A program made the position numbers and the translations under genes. From Portulaca oleracea (taxonomy: Eukaryota; Streptophyta; Magnoliopsida; Caryophyllales; Portulacaceae): a DNA stretch of 64,000 nucleotides. Below, one piece after another: positions 33,006 through 45,795 of the stretch (position 1 is the stretch's first letter; each line of letters opens with the position of its first letter). The stretch spans positions 1,791,501 through 1,855,500 of the forward strand of contig CM055875.1 in NCBI GenBank assembly GCA_029582165.1. Direction: 5' to 3'. The notes under the pieces were generated by a model, which had not been told where the DNA came from, searched no databases, and saw only the letters and a list, made by a program, of their open reading frames with translations.

Positions 33006-36000
33006 GCAGAAAATGCTAAGTCATAACTTCTTGTGAATCAGAGTTTGGTAGCAAGCAATGGGCATATTAATGCAATTATCCCCTGCCTGCACCAGACCAT
33101 AGGCATTTGCATATATGCCATAAAGAAAGCAACTAACACGGACTCTTTTTTTTTTAACTTATACCTCCACCCCCACCCCCACCCCCCTTTCGCTCTTCTG
33201 ACAACAGTACCCACCCCCTACATTAACTTATCGTTTAAGTAAGAACAAGGAAACAATAAAATAAAATAAATTAGGAGGTCTACCTCATGAGCACTCATCT
33301 GAAATGCTTGTTTTCTTTGTGGATGATCAAAGCCAGGATGTGAAGTGGTTTTACTATCATGTGATGAGTATGAAGCAGGAACTTTATCCTCTGCCCTGTT
33401 TTGAGAAGTTAAATTATCGATGGTGATCACAGGCTTTTTTGGGCCAGCTTCTTCTACAGTCTTTGGGGTCTTTAATAAAGGAGTATATGCATCAACAAAA
33501 TCCATTGCACCATTTTCTTTCTTGTTATTTTCAATGTTATTAAAAATCTTCAGAGTCCCGGTGCTATGATGAGATGATCCACCAGGTGTGATGCTAGAGG
33601 ACGCGTTTCCTCCACCAGTTTCAGTCTTCAAGTCTAAAGACTTTCCTTTTGTAGTGAATTTGTCAAGCTGCTGAAAGATCTTCTGGGCCGTCTCAATGGA
33701 TTGTGAAGGAACATAGCCACTACTGGTACTAGGCTTGCTATTATCTGCCACTGATTTCGACAAAGAATGGCTATGAGAACTCAATCCTGAAGAAGGAGGC
33801 AATTCTGGAACATCTAAAAGTGGTCCAGATGCATATTTAGCGCGAGGACCACCGGAAGCAGGCAGGGTCAATGTTTTAGGATGCAGAAGATTAGGTTTTT
33901 GACGTATCCTGCGAATAGGACCAACAGATCCAATATCATTGTCTAGGACAGAACTCCTGCGCTTGAGAGGCTGCCAAAAAAAAAAGAAAGAAAGAAATCA
34001 GAATCAGAAGTAAGCAAATACAGATCTCACTTCTCAATCATGTAGTACCTGTTTCTGAGATTCATTGAACTGCTTGTTCTCATTAATGGACAATGGCGAT
34101 CTAACAGCAGTTTCAGAAGCCTGCATTATTTACACAGCAGTAATGAACCATTAGGGTGTTAAATTTCTTTCATCATATTGTACCCACGAAAGTAGACAGC
34201 ACTGAATTGAAGTCTAAAAGATATGTGGTTGACTAATGGAATAAACTTAAATCAAAAGCTTGCCAGCTTAAAGAAATTGCTGTCCCCAAAAACAATCCAA
34301 CAGAACAAACCTTAAAACCAGTACTCTTATGCATGCTAGAGTAGGGAGTACGAGCCATGCTGTATATAGTTGATCTTCCTCGAAATCTTGGGGTCAGAAA
34401 ACCATTTCCAGAGGTTCCAATGTCACACACAGGCTTCTGGAGAGATGCAATGGAGGACTTCAGATTCAATGGTGGTTTATAGGGAGTAGAGTACTCTTCC
34501 CCAGGCATTTGATTTTGAAAACTGAGCCCTGGTGGCAACGCTTTTACAGACCTTTTGCCCATATATGCTTTAGCAAGTTCAGCAGGAGAAGCAGCATCCT
34601 CCTCAAGGACCTACAGATGCATCACATAACTTCATCAATATTTGGCTATGTTGGAAGACACAAAACTCCATAAATAGAACCAAAAAAAAAAAAAAAAAAC
34701 TATGACGAAACAGTATGACCCCACTTTTGTTCCTGTTGCAGGAGTTGAGATTGCTGTAGCAACTGCATGCTCTATTCCGTTTCCTTGACTGGATGGCATA
34801 GCAAGCTTCTCCTGTGTATCATCAAAACCAGCCTGCAAATCCGAAGTTTTTGGTCTGGACCCTCCCTTCTGCACACCAACTGAGTTATCCTCCGTCCTTG
34901 AAAGCAGTAACGTAGTTAAATGATCTATTTCAGACCTAGAAAAAGAATTAAATGACATAGAAACAGTTTAGTCCACCAGGAAATACAGAAAATGTGTAGT
35001 TTTCACTAACTTTCAATTGAATGACAGCTAGGATAGGCACAATGATGAATCATTTAGATAATAGCAGTTCGATTGAGGTCCATTTCCCATTCATAGAAAC
35101 TCCATCGTAAACGCCAAATTTCAGGTCCCACGTAAATTCAAAATCATCTTATATATCGCATTGTTCACTGATTGCACATAGGCACACTCTAGCTATAGGG
35201 GAGAAATTGCCATAAGGACTGATTGACAACTAGTTAAAAGAAACTGATTTAATATTTCAATTATTTAATTAAATGAATACTTTAACTGTTGGACGCACCC
35301 TTTCCCTCTTTACCCTCACGATCAGTCTTCTTTCTTCTCTCTCTTCTCCAGCTCAATCTCAGATAAGATATACTTCAATCATGTTCTAAGATTGTAATCA
35401 TATTATCAAGTTTCACAGCTCTGCAGCTAACCCTAAGTTGCTCCTTGAAGTTCAAAAATTTTAATAGAGTTCATTAACATAAATATCTGTCCAGTGCTTA
35501 CCCTCAAGTTGTTTTTCGCTTCTTACCATTAATGCATGTAATGCACACACACACACATATACTACACTGTTTGAATATCCTTCAGGTCATTCTCCATAAT
35601 TTTTTTAAATTCCAACAACGCTAATATTTGCCTTTTTTATCTCATCAAGGTATTGTATACTAATTACGTTGCCAAGTATCTACTATCTCCATGGATGATG
35701 GACGGTAAGCAGCTACTTTGGCGTCTCGCACTATCAATTTTCTATAGGTTTTTTCAAAGGGGGAAAAAAAGAAAAGGTTACTATCCGAGAATATCTGACT
35801 AGATATCTTTGTGCATTTCAATTTAGTGTTTAAGTGATTTTTGTTACTGTATAAGTTTCACATAATTTGATATATGCAGCTCTATGACTTAACATTTAGA
35901 AAAACATATTATGAAGATATAAATATATTATATTGCATTTTAATGCCCTTTCATGTGTTGCTCACCATTATAATAATTTAATCACTTATTTGATGCCATA

Positions 36001-39000
36001 TTTAATTTATTGTCTAATGAAGTTGATTTTAGAATTATTTTCTAGTATTTTGAGCAAAAATGCACCACGCATCTGAAAGGCCCATGTCTTTGCCTCAGAG
36101 CCTGCACCTAAGGCTCCAAGACCCCTTGCGAACTTTTGCGCTTCAGGCCTTTCAGTCTAAGAATAAGAACCACGAACAATGGGATAAAATCTTATAGAAC
36201 TTGCCTGGTAAATGTTTTTTGCTTCAGCATAGCTTCAAGTTCAGCTACTCCACTAACTTTACTAGCATCAGTATTCCCAGCTGTGGCTAGTTCCTCAGTG
36301 TTGCAATGGAACACCTACACAATGTACTGTCAGTTGGCGGTTGCATTCCACCATACAAGTATACTCCATCGACACTATAGCAATAGTGTTGTTGTACAAA
36401 TAAGCAAAGGGTATATAAAAAAAATCATAAATACAAACATGTCATAGGACCATCCTCTTACAACTTTTAAACAGTCACGAATATTCCACCATGGACTTCC
36501 CAAAACTAAACCCAGAAACTTCCTTTTCAGCCACCATTGCAATTTCATATCTTTAGAGAGAGAACCTATCACACTCATACAAGCACAGCAGGAAATGGTG
36601 TAAAAGAAGAAGACTCCTACTTGGGGGTGCAGGGAATAGTTCCCAAACTCTCCTCACTACTGATTCAAAACAATATACATAATAGAAAAATAAATACAAA
36701 CTGAGAAGATTAATAACTAGTAACCACTTGAGTCTATCTATACCCTCCAATACTTGGCATCTATGTTACATGGACTCAATTCTCGAGACACAGGTGTGGG
36801 ATCTTGGATCCAGCATGGCAACCTCGAAAGCTGCGGACATTGGGACACTATCCAAAATTTGGACATGGCATGGGGGAGACGGACACTACCCCAGAATTGG
36901 CCACAACAAAAAGATTCAAAAGATATGTAGCATCACACATTTAAATATACAAGAAAATTAGGATAACAAATTGAATTTACATTAAGTTTTACATTTAAGA
37001 GGGCAAGTTTAAGTTTACTATAAATCAGGAAAAAAGAACAGTTACATATCATACATCCTTAATATGTCTACTCTCTTCACCTCTTACCAAGGCCAACAAC
37101 TACCGAAAAGTAAGAACTTGGCTGCTTCCCTCCATTACTTTTATTCTGCTTTTTTTCATTTATTTATTATTTAATTGACATCATAGTCAAAGATTAATTA
37201 CTCAATTCTCCCTGAGTTTCCTCTCTCCGACCTTTCTTTCTCCCTTCTTCCTTCATCATCTCTCTTGCTACCATCCATGACCGCTTGCCCTTTCATTTTC
37301 TTGAAGTCAACTCAAATTAACAAAAGAACAAAAACCCATCTCTCCCCCTCTAAATTGTTTGTGCCGAAAGATTCAATCTTATGGCTCCAGGTGTCTGATT
37401 TTGAAGCAGTGAGGCAAAGCTACCCTAAAATTCTCGAAGTTCAAATATGGAAAACTCACGCTTCATCAATAGGGGTATAATTCAATAAGGTTTTTGATTT
37501 TTAAGTTACTTTCTCTGTTTTCTCATCCCTTACGAACCATATCCGGCCATTCTCAACGGGACTGACAAGGGTCCCGTGTCCGGACGGGCAACCCAGACAA
37601 GCGAGTAAAGGTTACATAGCATGGAGTCAACCTTTCACCTAAGTCTACATTACAACCATCCAAAAGTGATCCCCAGTCATCTTTTAATTTCATATAATCC
37701 CTTCCACTTAATCAATAAAAATCATAGTTACTGGAAACACTATATATCACTGCGATCCACATTCCAAGAACAAGCATTCCAAAGTCAAAACTAGACTAAA
37801 TTTGCATAAAAATTAGCCATCCGCACTCTGAAACAAACAACCCGGGAAGCGTTCCTGGTAAGTTTAATACTCAGTGACCCCAATTATATTTTCACTTCAT
37901 AGAGCCCCCCCTGTTCAGTTCATGAAAAATCCCAGTTGAAGTATAGATGTCCATGCAAATATTACTTTAAAAATAAAACTGCATTCAGCGGTTCTACAAT
38001 TTTGGATGTAAATAGCAACCCATAAATAAAAATACCTATAGACTGTAAGGAGATATCCATGCAGAGAGTACCCATCTTTCCGTACTTATCAAAGAAAACA
38101 TAGTTGAGAATGCACAAACACTTATCCAAAAGATTTATGAAATCCACAATCAACCAATGACAAGTGACTAGGAAAGTAGCAATAAATCACATTTATAAAG
38201 GGAAAACTGCTCCTCAGAAGCAATGACAAGTGAGGATCAGAAAACCACAGAATGCAGCTCTGTGGATTAAAAGAACTCAGAATGTATAAGCAGAAAATAT
38301 TATAAGTAAGCAAAAAAGTGCATACTAACTATAAAACGTAGGACTTACAGTTGATGTGCTCTGCGGTTTCACATCCCTAGTCTCTGTATTCTCATCTAAC
38401 TCACCTATAAAATGTTATAAAATATCACATTCGCATGACAAATTGCTTGTTAAATTCATTACAACACCAAGGAAAAATAAGATAGATAAGATATTCCCTC
38501 CAAATTTCTAAGTTAAAATATGACATGTTGCATGATAATTTCATAACTGTTAAGTGCCGGAACAGTTAAATCACGTAATTCACTCATCAATCCACAATAA
38601 ATCCTTCTCCATCTGATTTCCCCCACTTGAGACTAGGAAATCATCAACCGCTCAATCATCCAAACACCAAATTGAAAACACCAGAATAAATCAATGATAA
38701 GCAAGTCATTCAGGCAATAAAGCATTTCACGCATGCCCTAACTTACATCTAAATCCAACTTCAGACAGAATGGTAGCTCAAACCCTAGTCTGTTACCCAA
38801 AGCATATTCCCCCAAAGTAAGCAAAGTCAATAATAACGAAACAAAAGCCCTAACTTTCGGACATTAACGAGCTCAAAAACAAACTCCTGCAATCGAATTA
38901 ATAAATAAATAAATACCTTTGGGAGGGTGAAGAGGGGGAAGAAGGCGCTTGCGAAATACAGAGGAGAAGAGCTTGTGGGCCCCATAAGTGATAAGCTTGG

Positions 39001-39169
39001 AAGCAGGATGGACCAACTTCGAAAACCAGCCATTGTTCTGCGCCGCCGCCGCCTGAGAAGGTCTCAGAGCCGTCGGAGGCCGATCATACGGCGTCGTTTG
39101 TCCTCTTCGGAAAGGCGTCTTCCGAAACTTCCCGCCGGCTCCGGCGCCGTCGTACCCCTTGGCCGACAT
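29173..39169 (-). CDS. NUP1: Nuclear pore basket FG-nucleoporin, plant NUP1/NUP136 type
   Basis: Nine exons on the minus strand splice in phase: 39169-38917, 38404-38349, 36314-36205, 34935-34725, 34610-34311, 34120-34049, 33970-33284, 32370-31904, 30925-29173. They give 3909 bp, or 1302 residues plus TAA, close to the roughly 1300 residues I recall for Arabidopsis NUP136/NUP1. The family is the plant-specific nuclear basket nucleoporin for mRNA export and nuclear shape. The start is MSAKGYDGAGAGGKFRKTPF. Landmarks are SEIDHLTTLLLSRT (exon 4), ASPAELAKAYMGKRS and STIYSMARTPYSS (exon 5), RIRQKPNLLHPKTLTLPASG (exon 7), and a long Ser/FG-rich region with many F-G pairs (exon 9) ending NRRIVKVKSKMRRK. 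Intron 3 has a GC donor (CCAG|GCAAGT); the others are GT-AG. Exon 9 also has a GTGTGT repeat from a hexanucleotide tract near 29475-29520. The gene looks intact. Confidence 0.92.
32949..33003. repeat. (GA)n microsatellite in NUP1 intron 7
   Basis: A GA run between exons 7 and 8. Nearby, 33165-33190 holds CCCCCACC repeats. Confidence 0.95.
36761..37623. mobile_element. Possible TIR element in NUP1 intron 2
   Basis: The left edge CTATGTTACATGGACTC is partly inverse to the right edge GAGTAAAGGTTACATAG, and both are flanked by CAT. Inside are GTGTGGGATCTTGGATCC and GTGTCCGGACGGGCAACC stretches of the kind seen in plant non-autonomous elements. No coding was seen. The evidence is weak. Confidence 0.3.
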
Positions 39170-39288
39170 GGTAGTGAGGAGAGAGAGAGAGAGAGAGAAC
39201 GCAGAGTGAGAAATTAGGGTTTATATTCGTAGAGAGAGAAAGGGGTGGTGATGGGATTAAACCAAAATTGAAAATTGGAGGTTCAAGT

Positions 39289-39334
<46 letters not shown>

Positions 39335-39358
39335 GAAAGAGGCAGAAGCGGGCGCTCA
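39170..39358 (-). promoter_or_regulatory. NUP1 5' leader / proximal promoter with pyrimidine patches
   Basis: Directly upstream of the NUP1 ATG (minus strand) are two CT tracts in the sense of the gene, at about 39180-39199 and 39293-39322, the second next to a C-run. Plant core promoters and leaders often have such pyrimidine patches. No clear TATA box was found within this stretch, so the start site is not assigned. Confidence 0.45.
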
Positions 39359-39744
39359 ATAGTTAATGTACATTATCGATTTATGAAACGATTATTTGGT
39401 TTCGATTAGAGTATCATTTGTGTTCATTAACTTATGACGTATCGTCAGTTTATAATTGTGATTAATATTTCTTATATGAAATAATGTAAAAAGTTATAGA
39501 AATATCAATTTGGTGAAGGGTACAATATATAGATTTGGGTGGGAGGTAAATTCCTAATTAGATAAGTTATACTTCTAATTTGATTAAGCTTTTTGTATAT
39601 TATTTTTTTAGATCGCTTTTTTTTATTATTTAATGGGCGGAAGTTGTTTATTGTAATTTTAAATCAATTTTTTTTCTTTAATATATTACTTATATATATA
39701 TAATATATATACACAAAAAAAATCAATCTAAAAAAATAATATAT

Positions 39745-39830
<86 letters not shown>

Positions 39831-39855
39831 GTATATATGTATATATATATATATA
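39359..39855. other. AT-rich upstream region of NUP1 with (TA)n tract
   Basis: AT-rich DNA ending in an interrupted TATATACATA tract at 39740-39855, into which MITE copy 3 inserted. 39526-39660 is a diverged copy of sequence near 41456-41700 (GATTTGGGTG.GAGGTA..TCCTAATTAGAT and ATGGGCG blocks). Confidence 0.5.
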
Positions 39856-40386
39856 GGGATATTAGATTCTAATAATCCCTACTATCACAAATTGTATGGC
39901 AATAATTCCTACTATCATTTTGGATTCTGGTGGTCCAAAAAAAAAAATTGTATTGTAGTGGGACAAAATCGAGTGTATACGCTAAATATCATAGATTTTG
40001 TGTTGCATTTGATTCAAAACTTTGTATAACACTTTACCACGATTTTTAATGAATTTACAGCATTTCTCCCAATTTTTTTCAATTTTTTATGATTTTTTCA
40101 ATTTTATTCCTTTTAAAAAATCATAATAATTGCTCGGAATCTCAAAAAAATAATTTGAAAAATGTTTTAGTAACTACACTTCGTTATCTATCTAGGAGTA
40201 GGAACCAAAAAAACAAAAACAATATGGGGTAGGCATGAAAAAAATAAAAAGAATGTGGTGATGGATTTGGTACCACTACAATACAATTTTTTTTTTTTTT
40301 TTTTTTTACCACCAGAATCCAAAATGATAGTAGGGATTATTGCCATACAATTTGTGATAGTAGGGATTATTAGAATCCAATTTCCC
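39856..40386. mobile_element. Long-TIR MITE, copy 3 (Mutator-like family)
   Basis: 531 bp from GGGATATTAGATTCTAATAA to AATCCAATTTCCC, with TIRs of about 105 bp holding two TCCTACTATCA-type blocks and a TGGTGGTCC block. The core matches copy 1 (9572-10090) in the opposite orientation. It is inserted in a (TA)n-rich tract, so no clear target duplication can be read. Confidence 0.8.
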
Positions 40387-40861
40387 AATATATATATATA
40401 TATATACATATACATAGGAATGGAGGTTTCTTGCTGAATATACCATCTCTTCATTCCATTGCTTTGTCCATATTCAGATTCTTTGATTCAAAAGTCTCGA
40501 TCGTATCCCTGCAGAGAAAATTAACATCCATCAATTCTTAATTCTGTTACTGATTCTTTAGCCATTCTCCATTCAAGAACATCCTAAGAATATCAAGTCT
40601 TTGGATAGCAAATTGTGTTTCTAGTTAGACATTGTCGTTGTACCTATGACACCAAACAAACTACTAATTGTGAATGCAAGACTTCTTAGGAGTCTTAAGA
40701 GTTCCAAATACAGCATTTGTAAATATCTACATTTTGGACTTGAGTTGGGAAGATCCAAATACAATATTAGAATACCAAAGCAAAACAATAATAATGGCAA
40801 ATAAATGAACTTGCAAACATTTTATTAAATTAAACGAAAATCACAAGTTGCAGAATTCCCA
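40387..40861. other. Intergenic stretch
   Basis: Begins with a short TA tract. Nothing else was recognised. It may be the 3' flank of the minus-strand open frame at 40862. Confidence 0.35.
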
Positions 40862-41179
40862 TTAGATCGCCTTGGCTTTAGTTATATCTGGTGGTCTTCT
40901 GACTTTCACAAAATCACAAGCTGCCGATAGTAGGCTTTCATTCGTCCTCCTGGAAACACAGTACACCTGATTAATTACCACCTCCCCAATTTGTGTGTTG
41001 GCAACTGCATCACAATTGATTTTTATCCTGTTTCCTTTGTTGCTCCATCTTATCTCTGTGTACTTGGACTCTGCATAGAAAGGTTCAACGTTCAACGTCA
41101 TGAAAAACTCCATATAACTCTTCCCCACTCTCACAATGACATATGCGGGGCGAACATTCAACATGAAGAAGCATATCAA
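40862..41179 (-). CDS. Hypothetical gene fragment, secreted-protein-like composition
   Basis: A 105-codon minus-strand frame with balanced composition, unlike the surrounding AT-rich DNA. It reads GKSYMEFFMTLNVEPFYAES, then NRIKINCDAVAN, VVINQVYCVSRR and SLLSAACDFVKV. The spacing of three cysteines, with EV..VYCV, recalls the C-terminal part of T2-type ribonucleases, but no catalytic CAS motif is present, so this is only a hint. A 5' exon may lie upstream, and a TATA-poor AT-rich region lies beyond 41200. It could be the last exon of a gene or a relic. Confidence 0.3.
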   Translation of the reverse strand: MICFFMLNVRPAYVIVRVGKSYMEFFMTLNVEPFYAESKYTEIRWSNKGNRIKINCDAVANTQIGEVVINQVYCVSRRTNESLLSAACDFVKVRRPPDITKAKAI

Positions 41180-42072
41180 GTCAAGGAGAATAAAATTGTA
41201 ATCTTTTGATATTTTTCACCATGTAAATCTAATGTATCATGCAAAATTTTATGAAAAAATTGTAACATGCAAGTACATGATAAAATATATTGATGTTGTA
41301 TATATTGATAGTACTTTTCGAAAACTAACATGTTTGTATTTGCAGGTTTGCCGAGAATTTAATAGTTGCTTCAAATGTTAATAGTTGACTGAAAGAGAAT
41401 GAAAGATGTTTTGATGTTTATATATTAGGTCGGGAGGTAGAATCCCAATTAGATTTGGGTGAGAGGTAGAGTCCTAATTAGATTTGGGTGAGAATTAGAA
41501 TCCTAATTGGGTTGGGAAGTAGATTTCTAATCAGATAAGGTAGACTCTTAATCTGATTATACTTCTTATTTATTATTTTTTATAATTGATTTTTTTATTA
41601 TTATTATTTCATGGGCGAGAATTTTTTACTGTATTTTTAAATCGATTATTTTTTATTTAACCTGATTGGCCGATAACCCTAAAATCACTCTGGGTTGAGT
41701 ATTTTAAATTTCAAATATATTACTTTTATATTATTATATATATGAATATCAAATGCCTACTGCTGTTTTGTTTTTTTTTTCTTTTTCTCAAGGTTTTTTT
41801 TTTTTTTTGCCAAAGAAGACAGCACAACACACAAACACACAAATATAACAATTTAAATTAGAACTAAAGTACAAATAAAGATAGAGAGCCCGTTGGAGAG
41901 CCTTCAGTGTTTTGCTTGACTTGTTTCGCCAAAACCCGCGTCGGTTTAGTCCTCTTAACGGGCCTCTTTTGGATGACATCCCTAGCCACAATGTGATCTT
42001 CTTCGGGCGGCTTCCAAACTGCATGCTGGTCACCTTGGTTTAGACGCTTTTTTTAGATGAACACCTGCAACC
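41180..42072. other. Intergenic stretch with short tandem repeat
   Basis: 41420-41545 holds three to four diverged copies of a unit of about 32 bases (TTGGGTGAGAGGTAGAGTCC followed by TAATTAGA). This block and the following 150 bp resemble 39526-39660. From 41790 there is a GC-richer stretch that may belong to a gene split by the solo LTR. Confidence 0.45.
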
Positions 42073-45000
42073 CAAGATGTAACGACCCGCCCTAAACCTG
42101 TATTAATTAAAAACCTTAATTACGGTAATTAGCTAAATCATGCTAATAAATTTTTTTTTACTTTTACGTTATGATTATTATTATTATTTATTTTTATGCG
42201 TGACAGGTCTCGGGCAAGGCGATGGCTAAATGGGTCAATTATAAGTCATCTCGGAATTAAAGTTACAAATATTATTTTGAGTTTATGAATATTTTTACGA
42301 TAAGTTATATAATTTATTTTATTATTCTCGATTTTACGCTTTTAACCGAGGAAGGTTATATCAATTTTAATGTCTATTTCGATCACGATTTATGTCATCC
42401 AACCTTCCTAATTACATTTTATTGTTCAATTTATTTTATTAGTGTTATCCTACCAATTTATTTTATGTGGTTCAATACTAGTTAATTTTGCCTAATTTAA
42501 TTCCATATTTAGTTTTATGCTAGATTATTTTATCAAGTTTTATATCAATCAATTTTATCTAGTTACTAGCAATTATTTTATCTGGCTTAGTTCTAATTAT
42601 CTTTTATCTAGCCTAAATGTTGATTAAATAGTTTAATTAGATTAAGAGGGTTATATATTCAAAGTGGAGGGGAGGTTAGTATTGGTTTATTTCATTTTCA
42701 TTTCAGAAAATCATCACAAGCACTCCTCTTCTCCTTCCTCCTCTGGCCAGCCGAGCACAGCCCCCTTTCTGGGCGTTTTCCGGCGACCGGCCGGCCAAAC
42801 CGGCGGCAGTCCGGTGGTGGCCGAGTCCCCTCCAACATCTCTCTCTTGTTTTCTTCCTCAATTTCTCATCCAAGTGGTAAAATCCCAAAACCCTAACTCA
42901 AGCTTTTGCTTTCCCAATCAGATTTTCATGTTCAAATTGTGTATCTTTGATGTTTTTCATCTCTTTTAAGGTTCTTAAACATGAATTTATATGGTGGTTG
43001 GATTAGGGTTTGAATTTGAGTTGTAACATGTGAGTTTGGGGTTGATTTTAAGTGTTTAAGTGTTGTATTGTTGTTGAATGTTTGAAATGGTTTTTGCATG
43101 TGAGTTTTAAGGTCTTGATTGAGCAAGATTAAGTGTTTAACTTCTGGAAATTGATGGTTGATAGCTAATTTGAAGTTTAATTGAGTTTTATTGCAAATTA
43201 GTGGTAAGAAGACACATGCATGTTGTTTTTGATGGCCATATAAGTTTCTGTCTGGAATCAGAATAATACAGAGGACTAGAAGTATGAGTTTAGCCCAGAT
43301 TTTTACTTAAAAAGATAGCTTAAATCATTATCTAACTATGAGCTTTGGAATTTCGAGAATCCGGTATGTGTAGCTCGAGTTATGAGCGAAACCGTGAAGG
43401 GGTGCGAATTGTATACGAATCTGAGTCAGTAGCTTGAGGACAATGTTTCGTCCATTTAGAGACTTTATTGGTTCCAGTGATAAACATAAAAGTTTTAGGT
43501 GACGTTTTAAGCTTTCCGGAAACGTATGGTTTGCGTTCATCCGATATCGGGAGTGGATGTTATAGGGTCGAGACTGAAGGTTATCATTTGAGTTTCTGCC
43601 CAGAAAATTCTGTAGTAAAATTGGAATTTTGTGAACCAATTTCAATCATTAAGGGATCCTTTTAGTTTGGAGACTCTTGGGTATTAGGATGTTCAAGAAG
43701 TGTTTTCTAAATTGAAAATACCATCTTTTGGAGTTTGATATTATTTATCGAGTTATGTCTTTTTAGCTAAGTTGAGAAGTTTAAGTTATATAATAGAAAT
43801 CGACTCTAAGTTGGAAGTTTGGAATGTTCCATTAGTCGAAGAGTTCTTTGAACCTCAATAATCATAGGATATATTCCCTCTCTAATGTATAAGTCCAATT
43901 CACCTTTCAAACACTCCCAAAATCCATCAATTCATCGTTATAGATTCTTCTTCGTCGCTTGACGGTATATCCGAAAAATCAAGAACTCTCAAATTCTCAT
44001 TCTAGCCTTTCTTTTCCTTAATTCTCCACATTCTATCATTATGATCTCTTTAAACCATTCTATAAGTTAAGCTATTCATCGTTTACTTCCAAGTCTTTAT
44101 GAGTTTCGTATCAAAAGATCAAACCGAAAGTTTTAGTTTCCAAATTTCAACTTCTGTTTTTGTCCGGGCTGTTTTTCAAGCCCTTCCCTTCATTTTTGGA
44201 CCTCGGTCCTGTTGACAAAGTTGTAGAACTTAATTTTCCCTATTGCGGGAAGTACTCGTTTGTTTAATTCCGAGTTTTCTAGCCCGAGTTATGCTAAAAA
44301 TCCTATTTCTTAAAAACCTGAAATTTTCTTTCTAAGTTATTACGTTCGTAGTTTCTATTTTACTTAACGTTTGAAACTCACTAAGAACCCTCTTTGGTTC
44401 TCAATTTCTACACTTCTTATTATAGTTCCCAAGTCACCTAAGTCGTCCCGAGCTCGAGGCACGCCACCAAGTTTTCCTACTTTCCAAGGTACACAAATTG
44501 TCCAACTTTTATCTTTCAAGCACGTTACGATGCTTGTTCATATCAATTTATATCATGATCTATGTTACTATTTTCAAAAGTGGTCCCTCCATATTAGTGT
44601 AATTCTAGCTAGTCTCGTGAAGTGCTAGCCTTTATTCATCTATAGGGTGCTCCTGATCAGAGTGACCAGACCTGGCCAGTGTCCGACTGCATGACAGTCA
44701 CCCAACCCAAACTCCAGATCGGTTTGGGGCGTGCGCGTGTTAGGTGCTTTGCACCAGATCGTAAGGGATACCACTCTATTTTCCATGTATATATAAATAT
44801 ATATATCATGTCTACTTTTATATGTTTATATCTATGCCAAATCCATTTAATACATGTTTAGCCCCGTCCCCGTTTTCAAAATGAATTTAAATGCCGACAC
44901 TAAAACCGTTTTCGAACGGTTTGACGTGTTGGAGGTTTGTGTACTGAGTGTTTCCCCACTCACTTTGCGTATGTTTTCAATGTTTTGTTTTTAGGCGGTC

Positions 45001-45128
45001 CGAGCTCCCAAAGTAAAGACAAGGATAAGCAGAGGTAGAACTTCCACGTGCAGGGTAGTCTTAAAGGGCGGATTTGGCCGATCTCGGTAGTCTTCATGGT
45101 TCCGAAGATTAATTTGCATTGGATAAAG

Positions 45129-45170
<42 letters not shown>

Positions 45171-45727
45171 CTTTGATGGGTGTATAAAGTGTAATATCTA
45201 TGGTTTCGGTGATTGTTTATGTATGGGTTTAAGTATAGTATTCACTTGGTGGTTTATGTATATGTTGGTGGTTTGTGTTCCTTGTCCCGAGTGGGGATGG
45301 AGGTAATGCCTCAATACTTGTCTTTTCCGCTGCGCTAATCACAGGGTTATGGCATGATTAAGGATAATCTTGTAGTTAAGGGTGTTGGGGTGTTACACAA
45401 GACAAACTTTTCTGCAACTTCCTCTTTTTACCTTCAAAACAAACATCTTGACACCTCGACGCAACTCGAACACCCTTACACACTCGACAGTATCTCCTTG
45501 AAAAATTGCATCCTCCTCTGGAACTGGAAGCAACAAACTTGAAGAAACATAGCGTTCGAGATTTGTCCTATTGGAATAGAGAAAGCCTCACCCTCACCCA
45601 CACCCTTACAACAGTTGGTGACAACTCGCATTGTCATAAAACTCATACTCCTTGGGTCGTAAAAAGTTAGTGTCTTCTTCCACAAAACCTCCTTATATGT
45701 GTCTCTCTGAGATAGACAATGTATCAC
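41788..45727 (-). other. Possible host gene fragment split by the solo LTR
   Basis: The flanks of the solo LTR (45727-45398 and 42077-41788) have more balanced composition than their surroundings and partly open frames on the minus strand. The right flank reads TLTFYDPRSMSFMTMRVV. In the left flank one frame reads VWKPPEEDHIVARDVIQKRP. Joining them through one CAAGA copy gives no continuous frame that I recognise. This may be a decayed gene or an older transposon. Confidence 0.2.
42078..45397. repeat. Solo LTR of about 3.3 kb with 5-bp target duplication
   Basis: 3320 bp from TGTAACGACCCGCC to GGGTGTTACA, flanked by CAAGA on both sides (42073-42077 and 45398-45402). TGTAAC...GTTACA ends with such length fit the long LTRs of Ty3 chromovirus elements of the Tekay/Del type. 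No gag-pol is present, so it is a solo LTR. A (TA)n tract lies at about 45132-45170. Short open frames inside (up to 105 codons) are not supported as genes. Confidence 0.8.
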
Positions 45728-45795
45728 CCCTGATGTCTGTCTTAAAGATTTTTTTTCTTAAACGAGTTAGCAAAAGTTTTGTCCTTTTTTACTAC

